Origin: Ruminococcus sp.
Lineage (GTDB): Bacteria > Bacillota > Clostridia > Oscillospirales > Ruminococcaceae
DNA length: 64,000 nt
Reading direction: 5' to 3'
Assembly: GCA_017961625.1 (NCBI GenBank)
Contig: JAGCWY010000016.1
Coordinates: 20,857-84,856 of the forward strand
Below the pieces are notes generated by a model that was given only the letters and a program-made list of their open reading frames with translations, did no database searches and was not told the DNA's origin. This document shows positions 9,565-18,147 of this stretch, piece after piece (position 1 is the first letter of the stretch; every line of letters starts with the position of its first letter). The position numbers were made by a program, and so were the translations under genes.

Positions 9565-9918
9565 ATGGACTGTTTATTCTGCAAGATAATAGACGGAGAG
9601 ATACCCAGCACAAAGGTTTATGAAGATGAGTTTGTATTTGCATTCAAAGATATAGCACCTATCGCTCCCGTTCACTACCTTATAATCCCAAAGGTACATA
9701 TTACATCGGCAAACGATATATCAGAGGATAACTCAAACGCTGTTGCAAAGGTATTTGAGGCAGCGGCAAAGATAGCAAAATCCGAGGGTATCGAAAGCTA
9801 CCGTATCATAAATAACTGCGGAGATGACGCAGGTCAGACAGTAAAGCATCTTCATTTCCATTTTCTTGCTGGTGTGAAAATGGGTTGGGGTCCTGAGTCA
9901 CTCGGTAAAACAGAATAA
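9565..9918 (+). CDS. HIT family protein (HinT-like purine nucleoside phosphoramidase)
   Basis: A 117-residue histidine-triad protein. The triad H95-L-H97-F-H99 ends the characteristic GQTVKHLHFH region and the N-terminus DCLFCKIIDGEIPS is typical. HinT-type enzymes hydrolyse AMP-lysine, adenosine phosphoramidate and similar adducts in the cytosol, and can clear aminoacyl adenylates, which suits a place next to alaS. AAAGGAGAA precedes the ATG. The gap from alaS contains a short GGGTAG/CTACCC hairpin (9514-9530) without a T-run, so it probably shares the alaS transcript at reduced level. Confidence 0.92.
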   Translation: MDCLFCKIIDGEIPSTKVYEDEFVFAFKDIAPIAPVHYLIIPKVHITSANDISEDNSNAVAKVFEAAAKIAKSEGIESYRIINNCGDDAGQTVKHLHFHFLAGVKMGWGPESLGKTE

Positions 9919-9930
9919 GGAGGAAACATC

Positions 9931-10470
9931 GTGGCTGAGACGTATAAAATGACAATTGCGGGACTTGAAAGAGAGCTCCCGATATGTCCTATTAATGATA
10001 AGCTTGATATTGCAGCATTCGTAATGTTTTCGGATGTTGAACTCACAGTTGCAGTTGCAGAAAAGCTACTTGCTAAATCTCCATATTTTGACGTTATTCT
10101 CACTGCGGAATCAAAAGGAATCCCTCTTGCTTATGAGATGGCAAGAGAAAGTGGAAAGCCATATATCGTCGCAAGAAAGTCTTTGAAGCTCTACATGACA
10201 GAGCCTATTTCTGTAAAGGTTAAGTCAATAACCACTGCTGCACAGCAGACGCTTTATCTTTCAAAAGACAAGGCAGATATGCTCAAGGGCAAGAAGGTAC
10301 TTATTGTTGATGATGTAATAAGTACTGGCGAATCGCTTCTTGCGCTGGAAAAACTCGTAGCTGAAGCAGGTGGAATAGTTTCAGGAAGATCTGCTGTTCT
10401 TGCTGAAGGCGATGCTGCTGACAGAAAAGATATATGCTTCCTTGAGAAGTTACCGCTTTTCTTTAAATAA
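9931..10470 (+). CDS. Adenine phosphoribosyltransferase-like protein
   Basis: The 179-residue product has the type I phosphoribosyltransferase PRPP loop VLIVDDVISTGES near residues 125-137 and the Apt-type region ESKGIPLAYEMA near 60. The likely reaction is transfer of a phosphoribosyl group from PRPP to adenine or a related purine. The last third is short and I see no regulatory DNA-binding domain. The start is GTG at 9931 after AGGAGGAAAC. It follows the HIT gene by 12 nt, a plausible purine salvage pairing. It could also be a xanthine-type enzyme or PRT-fold regulator. Confidence 0.75.
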   Translation: MAETYKMTIAGLERELPICPINDKLDIAAFVMFSDVELTVAVAEKLLAKSPYFDVILTAESKGIPLAYEMARESGKPYIVARKSLKLYMTEPISVKVKSITTAAQQTLYLSKDKADMLKGKKVLIVDDVISTGESLLALEKLVAEAGGIVSGRSAVLAEGDAADRKDICFLEKLPLFFK

Positions 10471-10481
10471 GGAATAGAAAT

Positions 10482-10814
10482 ATGAAGCGAAAAATGATTG
10501 AAGCTGCGACAGCGTATATAGCGGGATTGTTTTTCGCTTCATTTTTTACAGATCTAGCTTTACTATTCGTATCTGCTGCTATAATGACAGCTGTTATTGT
10601 TGGAATAAGGTACGGTTTCAAAGAAGTTGATAGTATAATAATGGTGGTCTGTTTTACGGTTGCTATTTCGGTATTCTTCCTTGATGATACTGAGAAAGTA
10701 AATCTCACCGATTTAGCTATAAAATACGGAAAAGCTGCAAAAACAGGAGATAGCTTGAGCAGTAACATGATTTTCCTTTATGAACAGAATAATTTTGAGA
10801 TACTGTTGTCATGA
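10482..10814 (+). CDS. Small membrane protein of unknown function
   Basis: A 110-residue product not recognised as any family. Residues about 8-45 form two closely spaced hydrophobic segments and residues 50-65 a third, followed by a polar tail of about 45 residues. It sits directly before holA, where many Firmicutes have comEC. The N-terminal topology loosely resembles the first helices of ComEC, but nothing of the ComEC competence or metallo-hydrolase domains is present. Whether it is a remnant or an unrelated protein is open. The spacing of 11 nt upstream and 26 nt downstream indicates co-transcription. Confidence 0.6.
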   Translation: MKRKMIEAATAYIAGLFFASFFTDLALLFVSAAIMTAVIVGIRYGFKEVDSIIMVVCFTVAISVFFLDDTEKVNLTDLAIKYGKAAKTGDSLSSNMIFLYEQNNFEILLS

Positions 10815-10840
10815 GGCAGCTGCAAAATAAGGAGATTATA

Positions 10841-11923
10841 ATGCCACAGATAGATCCTAAAGCATTGAAAGTTCAGTTGAGCAAGGGTGAGCTCAGCAAT
10901 ATTTATTATATATTCGGCAGGAATATACCCGAGGTGGAAAGGCTGACAAAACAGGTAATTAAAGCTGCAGTTGGAGATAACGAGGATTATGCACTAACTA
11001 AACTAAACGGTAAAAATCTTGATTTCTCCGAGCTTTATGATATGATGCAGATGATGCCGATGATGTCTGAATTTAACTGCATTCTCATAAATGACTATAA
11101 CTGTGAGAAGCCGCGGGAGGTTATGACCGGACTTAAAGCCGAGAATCTTAACACGGAGCTTCTTAATACTATAAAGGAAATCCCTTCACAGACAGTTATA
11201 ATATTTAATGTTACTGGATTTGAGGTACCTGTCAAATCAGACTATAAAACAGGGAAAAATACAATCAAGGATAAGAACAAGAAGCTTGCTGATTATGCAG
11301 CGAAAGTCGGTACGCTTATAGAATGTCCGATTAAAAGTGATAACGAGCTCGCAAAAGATATTGCTTCTAGTGTTTCAGCAAGAGGGAGTCTTATCTCACT
11401 TGATATTGCACGTGAGTTGGCAGAAATGTGTCAGTATGACGCGCTTACAATACGCAACGAGATTGAAAAGCTTTGTGCTTATGCTGGAAAAAATGAGATA
11501 ACAGCTGATATACTCCATAACCTTGTTCACAGACAAAGCGATATTAACTTTTTCAAGCTTGCAGACTCGGTTGCTGTATTCAATAAGCGCTCCGCCTTTG
11601 AAGCTCTTGATGAGCTAATGCAGGATAAAGATAACAGGGGAGCAGTGCTCGCAAATATAACTGCATCATTTATAGATATGTACCGGGCAGCTTGCGCAAG
11701 AAAAAGTGGCAGACAAGTTAATGAAGTCAAGGAAGATTTTTCATATGTATGGGAATTCAAGGTAAAAAATGCATTCCGTGACAGCTCACGTATGAGTATA
11801 AAAAGGCTCAGGGAGTGTATACAAATTCTTCGAGATACAAATATTACACTCAACTCAGGAGTAGGAGACGAAAAGATCATTCTAGAACAGGCTGTAACAA
11901 AAATGCTTATGACCAAAAATTAG
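10841..11923 (+). CDS. holA: DNA polymerase III subunit delta
   Basis: The delta subunit of the clamp loader opens the beta sliding clamp. The 360-residue product from the ATG at 10841 (AAGGAGATTATA upstream) begins with the usual delta pattern LSNIYYIFG. It continues with the helical AAA+-like domain 3 and the C-terminal clamp-loader collar (RNEIEKLCAYAG, later NINFFKLAD-like text). An in-frame ATG at 10811 lacks a good ribosome binding site and overlaps the preceding gene, so it was not used. The gene is followed 11 nt later by the RNase M5-like gene. Confidence 0.88.
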   Translation: MPQIDPKALKVQLSKGELSNIYYIFGRNIPEVERLTKQVIKAAVGDNEDYALTKLNGKNLDFSELYDMMQMMPMMSEFNCILINDYNCEKPREVMTGLKAENLNTELLNTIKEIPSQTVIIFNVTGFEVPVKSDYKTGKNTIKDKNKKLADYAAKVGTLIECPIKSDNELAKDIASSVSARGSLISLDIARELAEMCQYDALTIRNEIEKLCAYAGKNEITADILHNLVHRQSDINFFKLADSVAVFNKRSAFEALDELMQDKDNRGAVLANITASFIDMYRAACARKSGRQVNEVKEDFSYVWEFKVKNAFRDSSRMSIKRLRECIQILRDTNITLNSGVGDEKIILEQAVTKMLMTKN

Positions 11924-11934
11924 CGGAGGAAAAA

Positions 11935-12534
11935 ATGATAAAGATCAGTGAAGCTATTATAGTTGAAGGAAAGTACGATAAGATTAAGCTTTCCTCGATA
12001 GTTGACGCGGTCATAATCATCACCAATGGCTTCGGTATTTTTAAGGATGCTGAAAAACTTGAATTGATAAGGTATTATGCTAAAAAGACGGGAATTATAA
12101 TCCTTACAGATTCAGATGAGGCAGGAAGGAAGATAAGAGGCTATATAAAAAGCGCAGTCAGCGACGGAAGGATTACAAATGTTTATATTCCTGACATTTT
12201 CGGCAAAGAAAAGCGAAAGATCAAGCCGTCGGCGGAAGGAAAGCTTGGAGTCGAAGGAATAGATACTTCCATATTACTTGAAGCTTTCAAAAAATCAGGT
12301 ATCACTGCTTCAGAAGAGAAAAAGACTTCCGATATAACTAAGCTTACTTTATATGAACTAGGATTGAGTGGAAGCTCAAACAGCCGCGAGCTTCGAGCTA
12401 GACTGCAGGAAAAGCTCGGACTTCCGCATCAGCTTTCAGCTGGTGCACTTATCGAGGTTTTGTGTACCATGATGGACAGCAGTGAACTGAAACGCATCAC
12501 TAATCAGATTAAGGAGGACAACAATGGTATATAG
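11935..12534 (+). CDS. rnmV: Ribonuclease M5-like Toprim protein
   Basis: A 199-residue protein with an N-terminal Toprim domain: EAIIVEGKYD supplies the catalytic Glu and IILTDSDEAG the DxD metal-binding pair. Between them lies the typical NGFGIF segment, and GKLGVEGID follows the domain. In Firmicutes RNase M5 matures the 5S rRNA precursor. The C-terminal part (LSGSSNSRELRARLQEKL) fits the RNA-binding domain. The start ATG at 11935 follows GGAGGAAAAA. The last 11 nt overlap the next gene. Other small Toprim proteins are possible, but length and motif order favour M5. Confidence 0.85.
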   Translation: MIKISEAIIVEGKYDKIKLSSIVDAVIIITNGFGIFKDAEKLELIRYYAKKTGIIILTDSDEAGRKIRGYIKSAVSDGRITNVYIPDIFGKEKRKIKPSAEGKLGVEGIDTSILLEAFKKSGITASEEKKTSDITKLTLYELGLSGSSNSRELRARLQEKLGLPHQLSAGALIEVLCTMMDSSELKRITNQIKEDNNGI

Positions 12535-13903
12535 CAGTCTGCTGTATATATACGGATTTCTGCCCACAGCCTTATTGCTGTATTATATCTCTCCCAAAAA
12601 GCTCAGGGAGATAGTGCTTCTCCTTTTAAGTATGCTTTTCTGTGGAATGATAAGCTTATATTTCCTTTTTTTTATATCAGTGTTTACCTTAGTAAATTTT
12701 TTCTGTACAAGGCTTATTAAAAAAATGCGAAATAACGAAAAGCTTGCTGCAATACCGCTTACTCTTGGTATAACATTTGATCTTTTGGCACTTTTTTCAT
12801 TCAGGACTGCATATTTTTCATGGCTGCATAATCTGATACGAGCGCCGGAAAGTTTTTATCCGATAGGAATATCCTTCTTTGCTCTTTCTTCTATAGGCAC
12901 TATGATAGACGTGTATAAAGGCAGAGTAAAGGCGGATATACGTATCATAAAATTCACACTTTATATTATATTCTTCCCAAAGCTTTTAATGGGACCTCTT
13001 CTGCGGTATGATTCTTTTTCAAGGATAATCAACAAGAGAAGATCTAGCTTATCCGGTATAGGTGTCGGAATGACGATATTTGTGAAAGGCTTTGCAAAAA
13101 AAGTTATCGCGGCAGATAATCTATATATGCTTTACAGAACAGTACACAGCGAAAACGTCGGAGATATTTCAGCTGCAACGGCATGGCTCGGTATTATAGC
13201 TTACGTGTTCTGTTTGTATTTCAACCTTTCTGGTATAGCTGACATGGGAACAGGGGCTGCGTACTGTTTCGGCATAAAAATGCCACAGAGTTTCAATTAT
13301 CCTTTACTAAGCGCAAGGATAAAATATTTTGCGTCAAGGTGGCAGTCACAGGTAGTGCAGTGGTTTAGAAGGTATATAACAAAGCCTTTGTATAATATTT
13401 GCCATAAAAAATGGACGCGAGAAATCATTTTTGTATGCGGTTGGGCTCTTTTTATGTTCTGGTATACATTTGATATCAACGGGTTAATCTGCGGTATTAT
13501 ACTTGGTATATTTATAATTATTGAAGCAAGACTACGGGAAAGTCAAAAAATGGATTTTACAGGTATCTTTTATACCTTTCTTGTAGTTATTTTATGTGCT
13601 GTTTTTCTGTCAGGAAATAGTCCATCTTATTCAGTAAGATATTTGTTCGCTATGATAGGTGCGAACGGCGATTTTGTCGATTCACAGTGCTTTTATCTAC
13701 TGAAATCTTACATAGTTCTGATATTGCTGGCAATGTATGCCTCCACAGACCTTTTCAGAAATTTAATGGTAAGAACAGGCAAAAGTAAAATAAAAGTTTG
13801 TCTGACATTGGTGTCACCACTCATGGTGATCATATTGCTCATAATTTGTACAGCCTTGATTTCATACAGCGGAAGCTCAGAGACCCTTCTTATGAAACTA
13901 TAA
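12524..13903 (+). CDS. MBOAT family (AlgI/DltB-like) protein lacking the expected histidines
   Basis: A 459-residue polytopic membrane protein with about ten hydrophobic segments. YPIGISFFALS and the following LIDVYKG-like segment match AlgI-type O-acyltransferases, which move acyl groups across the membrane onto exopolysaccharide or teichoic acid. The motif usually written RRWHISLSTW reads SRWQSQVVQW (Gln274), and the usual GLWHG reads MFWYTF (Tyr314). Both histidines regarded as catalytic or strictly conserved are therefore absent. It overlaps rnmV by 11 nt and is followed 12 nt later by a DHHW-like partner. It may be a diverged transporter-like or inactive acyltransferase. Confidence 0.8.
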   Translation: MVYSSLLYIYGFLPTALLLYYISPKKLREIVLLLLSMLFCGMISLYFLFFISVFTLVNFFCTRLIKKMRNNEKLAAIPLTLGITFDLLALFSFRTAYFSWLHNLIRAPESFYPIGISFFALSSIGTMIDVYKGRVKADIRIIKFTLYIIFFPKLLMGPLLRYDSFSRIINKRRSSLSGIGVGMTIFVKGFAKKVIAADNLYMLYRTVHSENVGDISAATAWLGIIAYVFCLYFNLSGIADMGTGAAYCFGIKMPQSFNYPLLSARIKYFASRWQSQVVQWFRRYITKPLYNICHKKWTREIIFVCGWALFMFWYTFDINGLICGIILGIFIIIEARLRESQKMDFTGIFYTFLVVILCAVFLSGNSPSYSVRYLFAMIGANGDFVDSQCFYLLKSYIVLILLAMYASTDLFRNLMVRTGKSKIKVCLTLVSPLMVIILLIICTALISYSGSSETLLMKL

Positions 13904-13915
13904 GGAGAAATATAT

Positions 13916-15067
13916 ATGATTTCTATTACAAAGATAACAAACAGGATAACTGCGGTACTGACCCTTTCGTTTATAGCTTTTATGTCTTACGAAACTTTTT
14001 TTCAAGAAAAAGAAAGGTTTTCATTTTATGAAAATCGAGTACTGACTGACCTTCCTGTTTTTTCAGAAGAAGGCCTTATAAATGGTAAGGATATAAAACA
14101 ACTTGGAGATTATGTTACAGATCATTTTGCAGGCAGAAGTAGGTGGATATCCGCCAAAACTCTTATGCAGACTGAATTATCCGAAAAAGTTGTAAACGGA
14201 GTATATGTAAGCAGCGAAAGGCTTCTTGACGCTGAGACTTCGCAAAGAACACCTGTCTCTCTTAATGCAGATATATTCTGTCGGTATGCTGAGCAGTATG
14301 ACGGAACTGTTTATTTTACAGCTATTCCAAGCTCGGCAGGTGTATACGGAGATCTTTATCAGGGCCATACAGATACACGTTCAGAAAGCCAGCAAATTTC
14401 TTCATTTTACGAATTTTTGAACAATGACATAAAAAAGATCGACGCATATAATATACTTAAAATGCAAAACGACAACTACATTTTTTACAGAAATGATACT
14501 AAATGGACAACCTATGGGGCATACTGCGTATATAAAGCAGTAATCCAGAAACTTGGTTTTCAGCCAACTTCTTATGACAAGTATAATATAGAACATATAA
14601 CCGACAGATTTCGCGGGAATCTCTATCAAAGGACTCTTTCAGAAAAGCCTAAGGCTGATACGATTGATATTTTCAAATATCCCAATGGCGCGATTGTTTA
14701 TTCGTGTATAACAAAAGGAAATGACGGAAGAACAAATGTCGCAGATATTTATGACAGAAGCAGACTTGAGTCAAGCGATATGTATTCGGTATTTCTCGGG
14801 GAACCAGCTCCTTTAATAAAAATAACGACTTCAGTAAAAAGCAAAATTGATAAGAAGCTTCTTGTTATCAAAGACAGCTACGCAAACTGTTTTATACCGT
14901 TTCTGATACAGCACTATAGTGAGATAGTCGTTATATCACCCGAGGATATGCAGGGAACACTATCAGATTATATTGATATCAACGAGTACAGTCAAACGTT
15001 GTTCCTGTTTGGAGTCGAAAATCTCGGAAACAGAACAGCTCTTGAAAAAATCATAGAAAGGAACTGA
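13916..15067 (+). CDS. DHHW/AlgJ-like extracytoplasmic protein with altered catalytic motif
   Basis: A 383-residue protein with one N-terminal membrane segment (about residues 10-30) and an extracytoplasmic SGNH-like domain of the kind paired with AlgI-type MBOATs. FSFYENRVLTDLP is typical of the N-terminal region and LLVIKDSYANCF of the C-terminal DSY/N block. The family-defining DHHW motif reads Asp194-Thr-Lys-Trp197, so the two histidines are replaced. The pairing with an equally altered MBOAT suggests both diverged together. ATAAGGAGAA precedes the ATG. Function is not established; it is probably tied to cell-surface polymer modification or assembly. Confidence 0.8.
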   Translation: MISITKITNRITAVLTLSFIAFMSYETFFQEKERFSFYENRVLTDLPVFSEEGLINGKDIKQLGDYVTDHFAGRSRWISAKTLMQTELSEKVVNGVYVSSERLLDAETSQRTPVSLNADIFCRYAEQYDGTVYFTAIPSSAGVYGDLYQGHTDTRSESQQISSFYEFLNNDIKKIDAYNILKMQNDNYIFYRNDTKWTTYGAYCVYKAVIQKLGFQPTSYDKYNIEHITDRFRGNLYQRTLSEKPKADTIDIFKYPNGAIVYSCITKGNDGRTNVADIYDRSRLESSDMYSVFLGEPAPLIKITTSVKSKIDKKLLVIKDSYANCFIPFLIQHYSEIVVISPEDMQGTLSDYIDINEYSQTLFLFGVENLGNRTALEKIIERN

Positions 15068-15071
15068 TGTT

Positions 15072-15851
15072 ATGAAAGCATTGATCACAGGCGCAACTTC
15101 AGGAATTGGACAGAGTTTTGCAGCAAATCTTTCAAAAAAGGGCTGGGCGCTCATACTTACAGGTAGGAATGAAGAAAAACTAAAAGAGATGCAAAAAAGT
15201 CTTGGCGGCAGCGTTGAGGTAATTACTGCAGATCTTGCTAAGCGCGAGGATGTTTTTAGGGTATATGAGTTCTGCCGCGGCAAAAATGTTGATATGCTCA
15301 TAAACAATGCCGGATATGGACTTTTCGGAAAATTTGATGAAACAGACCTTGAAGACGAGGTTAACATGATAAATGTCAATATAACGGCACTTCATATCCT
15401 TACAAAGCTGTTTCTGCGCGATTTTAAGAAGAATGATCACGGAACGATACTTAATGTTGCTTCTGCTGCTGGATTTATGTCTGGTCCGCTCATGGCAGCA
15501 TATTACGGTTCAAAGAACTATGTACTCAAGCTATCCCTCGCAGTTTACGAAGAGCTGCGAAGAGACCGCTCAAACGTAAGGATAACCGTGCTGTGTCCTG
15601 GTCCTGTGGATACTAACTTTAACAACCGTGCAGGTGTAAGCTTTTCTGTAAAGCCTATAACTGCTGATTACGCAGCTGAATATGCGCTTAGTAAAGCTTT
15701 TAATGGCAAATTCTTTGCAATTCCAGGTCTGGTAGTCAAACTCGGTACTTTAGCGCCACGAGTTTTACCTCAAAAGATTCTTGCAGCTATAGTATATAAT
15801 ATTCAAAAAGCCAAAAAGACCTCTGACGGAAAGGAAAAGGCTCTTAAATAA
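15072..15851 (+). CDS. Short-chain dehydrogenase/reductase
   Basis: The 259-residue SDR has the cofactor motif TGATSGIG at residues 6-13, NNAGYG near 79 and the catalytic Ser in NVASAAG. The Tyr and Lys are in YYGSK (YxxxK), and CPGPVDT follows. Acidic residues after the second strand are not obvious (TGRNEEKL), which favours NADPH. The substrate is unknown; this DltE/YqjQ-like subgroup includes ketoacyl and sterol-type reductases. It starts 4 nt after the DHHW-like gene and its stop overlaps the next start (TAATG), so it belongs to the MBOAT transcript. Confidence 0.87.
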   Translation: MKALITGATSGIGQSFAANLSKKGWALILTGRNEEKLKEMQKSLGGSVEVITADLAKREDVFRVYEFCRGKNVDMLINNAGYGLFGKFDETDLEDEVNMINVNITALHILTKLFLRDFKKNDHGTILNVASAAGFMSGPLMAAYYGSKNYVLKLSLAVYEELRRDRSNVRITVLCPGPVDTNFNNRAGVSFSVKPITADYAAEYALSKAFNGKFFAIPGLVVKLGTLAPRVLPQKILAAIVYNIQKAKKTSDGKEKALK

Positions 15852-16390
15852 TGAGAGATATAAGTTACAGAGTAGCGCTTGGCGGTATAGTCTCCGCACT
15901 TTGCCTTGTTACAATGTTCCTTGCGGGGATACTGCCAGTGCTGTATCTGCTTCTTCCTGGAATAGCCGGCATACTTCTGATGATAATCGCTGTAGAGGTC
16001 AGCACAGGCTGGGCTTTCCTTACTTATATTGCTGTAAGTCTTCTTGCGATGTTTGTAACCTTTGACAAGGAAGCAGCTTTGATATTTATACTGTTTTTCG
16101 GACATTACCCAATAATCAGATTCTATATACAAAAAATAACTTTAAAGCCTTTTAGATTATTTGTAAAGTTGATTATATTTAATATTTGTATATTAGCTTA
16201 CTTTTATGCGACTATTTACATATTAGGGCTTAAAGATCTGATTGAGGAATTTGATGGTCTCGGAAGATATGGTGCATATATAACTCTTGTGATATCAAAT
16301 ATAATATTTCTTTTCTATGATATTGACCTTGATTTTATGTACAAGATTTACAGACAAAAGCTTATGCCGAAGTTCCGTAAAAAAAGATAG
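15851..16390 (+). CDS. Polytopic membrane protein of unknown function
   Basis: A 179-residue protein with about five membrane segments and a basic C-terminus ending in RKKR. It starts with SYRVALGGIVSALCLV, a pattern seen in small energy-coupling-factor S-component-like or DUF2232-like membrane proteins, but I cannot assign a substrate. It overlaps the SDR stop by 1 nt and is the last gene before a strong terminator. Confidence 0.7.
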   Translation: MRDISYRVALGGIVSALCLVTMFLAGILPVLYLLLPGIAGILLMIIAVEVSTGWAFLTYIAVSLLAMFVTFDKEAALIFILFFGHYPIIRFYIQKITLKPFRLFVKLIIFNICILAYFYATIYILGLKDLIEEFDGLGRYGAYITLVISNIIFLFYDIDLDFMYKIYRQKLMPKFRKKR

Positions 16391-16429
16391 CTCGTACCAT
16401 TTAAGACTATTAAAGGTACGAGCTTTTTT
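16389..16429 (+). terminator. Rho-independent terminator
   Basis: AGCTCGTACC (16389-16398) pairs perfectly with GGTACGAGCT (16415-16424), followed by six T residues. It ends the holA-to-membrane-protein transcript. Confidence 0.9.
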
Positions 16430-16448
16430 AACTTTTTTTAACCGTGAC

Positions 16449-16477
16449 TTGCTATTTCATACATTATGTGCTATAAT
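16449..16477 (+). promoter_or_regulatory. Promoter of mtnN
   Basis: TTGCTA at 16449 and TATAAT at 16472-16477 with a 17-nt spacer. Confidence 0.75.
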
Positions 16478-16501
16478 AAAATAAAAACAGGAGTGATAAA
16501 G

Positions 16502-17179
16502 ATGAATACAATCGCCATTATCGGAGCTATGCCTTCTGAACTTACAGATATCCGTGAGATACTTGGCTTGGGAGAGATAAAGCACATCTCTGGCTTCGAT
16601 TTCTATATCAACGAAAGAAACGGCAGAACTGTTATAAATGCTTGTTGCGGAATTGCAAAGGTTAACGCAGCTCTTTGTACACAGGTCCTGATCGACAATT
16701 TTCACCCTGACTGTGTGATAAATACCGGTATTGCAGGCGGAATGAACAGCGCTGTAAAGGTTTGCGATATCGTTATCTCCACAGAGGTACTACCTCATGA
16801 CCTTGATCTTCATTTTCTTAAGGATTATCCTCCATATTGCGGCGTTTTCAAAGCAGACGATATGCTTATAGATATTGCCGAGAATGTATGCAAAGAATTT
16901 GACGTCAAGTCGTTCAGAGGACGTATAGTTTCAGGAGAGACATTTGTTTCAAGCAACGAAGCTAAAAATGCCATACTTGAAAAATTCGATCCTTATGCCG
17001 TTGATATGGAGAGCGCAGCAGTTGGGCATTGCTGCTATCTCAATAAATTGCCTTATGTTAGTGTTCGCTGTATTTCTGATAACGCTGACGATGAAGGCGC
17101 AATGTCGTTTGAAGAATTTGAAAAGATTGCAGCAAAGCGCGTTGCAGAAATTGTTCTGCGAATGGCTGAGCTGTTATGA
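16502..17179 (+). CDS. mtnN: 5'-methylthioadenosine/S-adenosylhomocysteine nucleosidase
   Basis: The enzyme cleaves MTA and SAH to adenine plus the thioribose moiety, clearing by-products of SAM use. The 225-residue length is typical. Glu13 in IIGAMPSE aligns with the E. coli catalytic Glu12. VDMESAAVGH carries the ribose-binding Met-Glu, and ISDNADD provides the catalytic Asp. TGIAGG near residue 77 is the phosphate or nucleoside loop. The ATG at 16502 follows GGAGTGATAAAG; the frame extends upstream, but across the promoter. The dockerin gene follows 15 nt later. Confidence 0.94.
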   Translation: MNTIAIIGAMPSELTDIREILGLGEIKHISGFDFYINERNGRTVINACCGIAKVNAALCTQVLIDNFHPDCVINTGIAGGMNSAVKVCDIVISTEVLPHDLDLHFLKDYPPYCGVFKADDMLIDIAENVCKEFDVKSFRGRIVSGETFVSSNEAKNAILEKFDPYAVDMESAAVGHCCYLNKLPYVSVRCISDNADDEGAMSFEEFEKIAAKRVAEIVLRMAELL

Positions 17180-17194
17180 AAGGAGTAACAATTA

Positions 17195-18103
17195 ATGAAA
17201 AAAATTATTACAATGATCTCTTCCGCTGTTCTTGCCGCAGGTATGACAGCTACAGTTGCAGTACACGCAGCAGATACAGCAGAAGCTCCGGATTACAATC
17301 CATCATTCAGCTTCAAGGTCGAAGAGGACACTGGCTTTGAAGTATTAAAATGGGGGGCTGTGTATATCAACACCAAAGGCGAGGGTGCTGCTTCATCTGT
17401 TCCTTGTACTATATACCTGAATGATGAACAGAAGCTTGCAGGAAAGGTACTTGCCAAGTGGGAGTGTGAAAAGAAGGGTATTGTTCTCAAGAATCTATCT
17501 TCTCCGATAGACAATGAAAAATACGGAAAGTCACCATTTGCATTTTTCAATGAAAGTCCTGATGAAATACTATTAAAGGATTATAACGAAAATGGTTCCA
17601 ATATCCATGCAGTAGCCTATTCAACAATGTCCGGAGATCCTATGGCTCTTGCAGGAGAATCTTCTTCAGATTATCCGCTTGCCTGCTTTTCTGCTGCTCT
17701 TGATAAGGATGCAGAATTTGGAAGCTATACTGTTGCGGTTATAAGCAAGCCTGATTTGTATTCTTCTGTAACTCCACGATACGAAGACAAAACGATAATC
17801 AAAAGTGTTGATATGGCTGGAAAATGTGAGGATCTCATTATCAATGTATCCGATAGAAAGCTTGGAGATATAAATGATGATGGAATTATTGACGCAGTTG
17901 ACGCTTCCAATATACTTTACGAGTATGCACTGACATCTGCTGCAAAATCTTCATCAATGAGTGAAAGTCAGAAAGTCGCGGCTGACGTTGATGGAAATAT
18001 GATGGTAGACGCAGTCGATGCAAGTAATGTTCTTTCTTACTACGCTTATGTTTCAAGCGGAAAAGATGACAAAACACTCAACGAAAAAATTTGTTTAAAA
18101 TAA
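17195..18103 (+). CDS. Secreted dockerin-containing protein
   Basis: A 302-residue exported protein. Residues 1-26 form a signal peptide ending VAVHAADT. Residues about 30-225 form a beta-rich region with no recognisable glycoside hydrolase or binding module; the pattern around FSAALDKDAEFGSYTV recalls the beta-sandwich of cohesin or CBM-like domains, but this is weak. The C-terminus is a type I dockerin with two calcium loops, GDINDDGIIDAVDAS and ADVDGNMMVDAVDAS, each followed by a helix. In cellulosomes a dockerin docks its carrier onto a scaffoldin cohesin. It follows mtnN by 15 nt, an unusual partner for a cellulosome component. Confidence 0.85.
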   Translation: MKKIITMISSAVLAAGMTATVAVHAADTAEAPDYNPSFSFKVEEDTGFEVLKWGAVYINTKGEGAASSVPCTIYLNDEQKLAGKVLAKWECEKKGIVLKNLSSPIDNEKYGKSPFAFFNESPDEILLKDYNENGSNIHAVAYSTMSGDPMALAGESSSDYPLACFSAALDKDAEFGSYTVAVISKPDLYSSVTPRYEDKTIIKSVDMAGKCEDLIINVSDRKLGDINDDGIIDAVDASNILYEYALTSAAKSSSMSESQKVAADVDGNMMVDAVDASNVLSYYAYVSSGKDDKTLNEKICLK

Positions 18104-18106
18104 GAA

Positions 18107-18147
18107 ATAAAAAAGGCGGGTCATTGAGATGACCCGCTACTTTTTTA
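18107..18147. terminator. Bidirectional terminator between convergent genes
   Basis: GCGGGTCA and TGACCCGC form a perfect stem (18116-18137) with an A-run on the left and a T-run on the right. It can serve both the dockerin gene and the minus-strand symporter gene. Confidence 0.88.
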
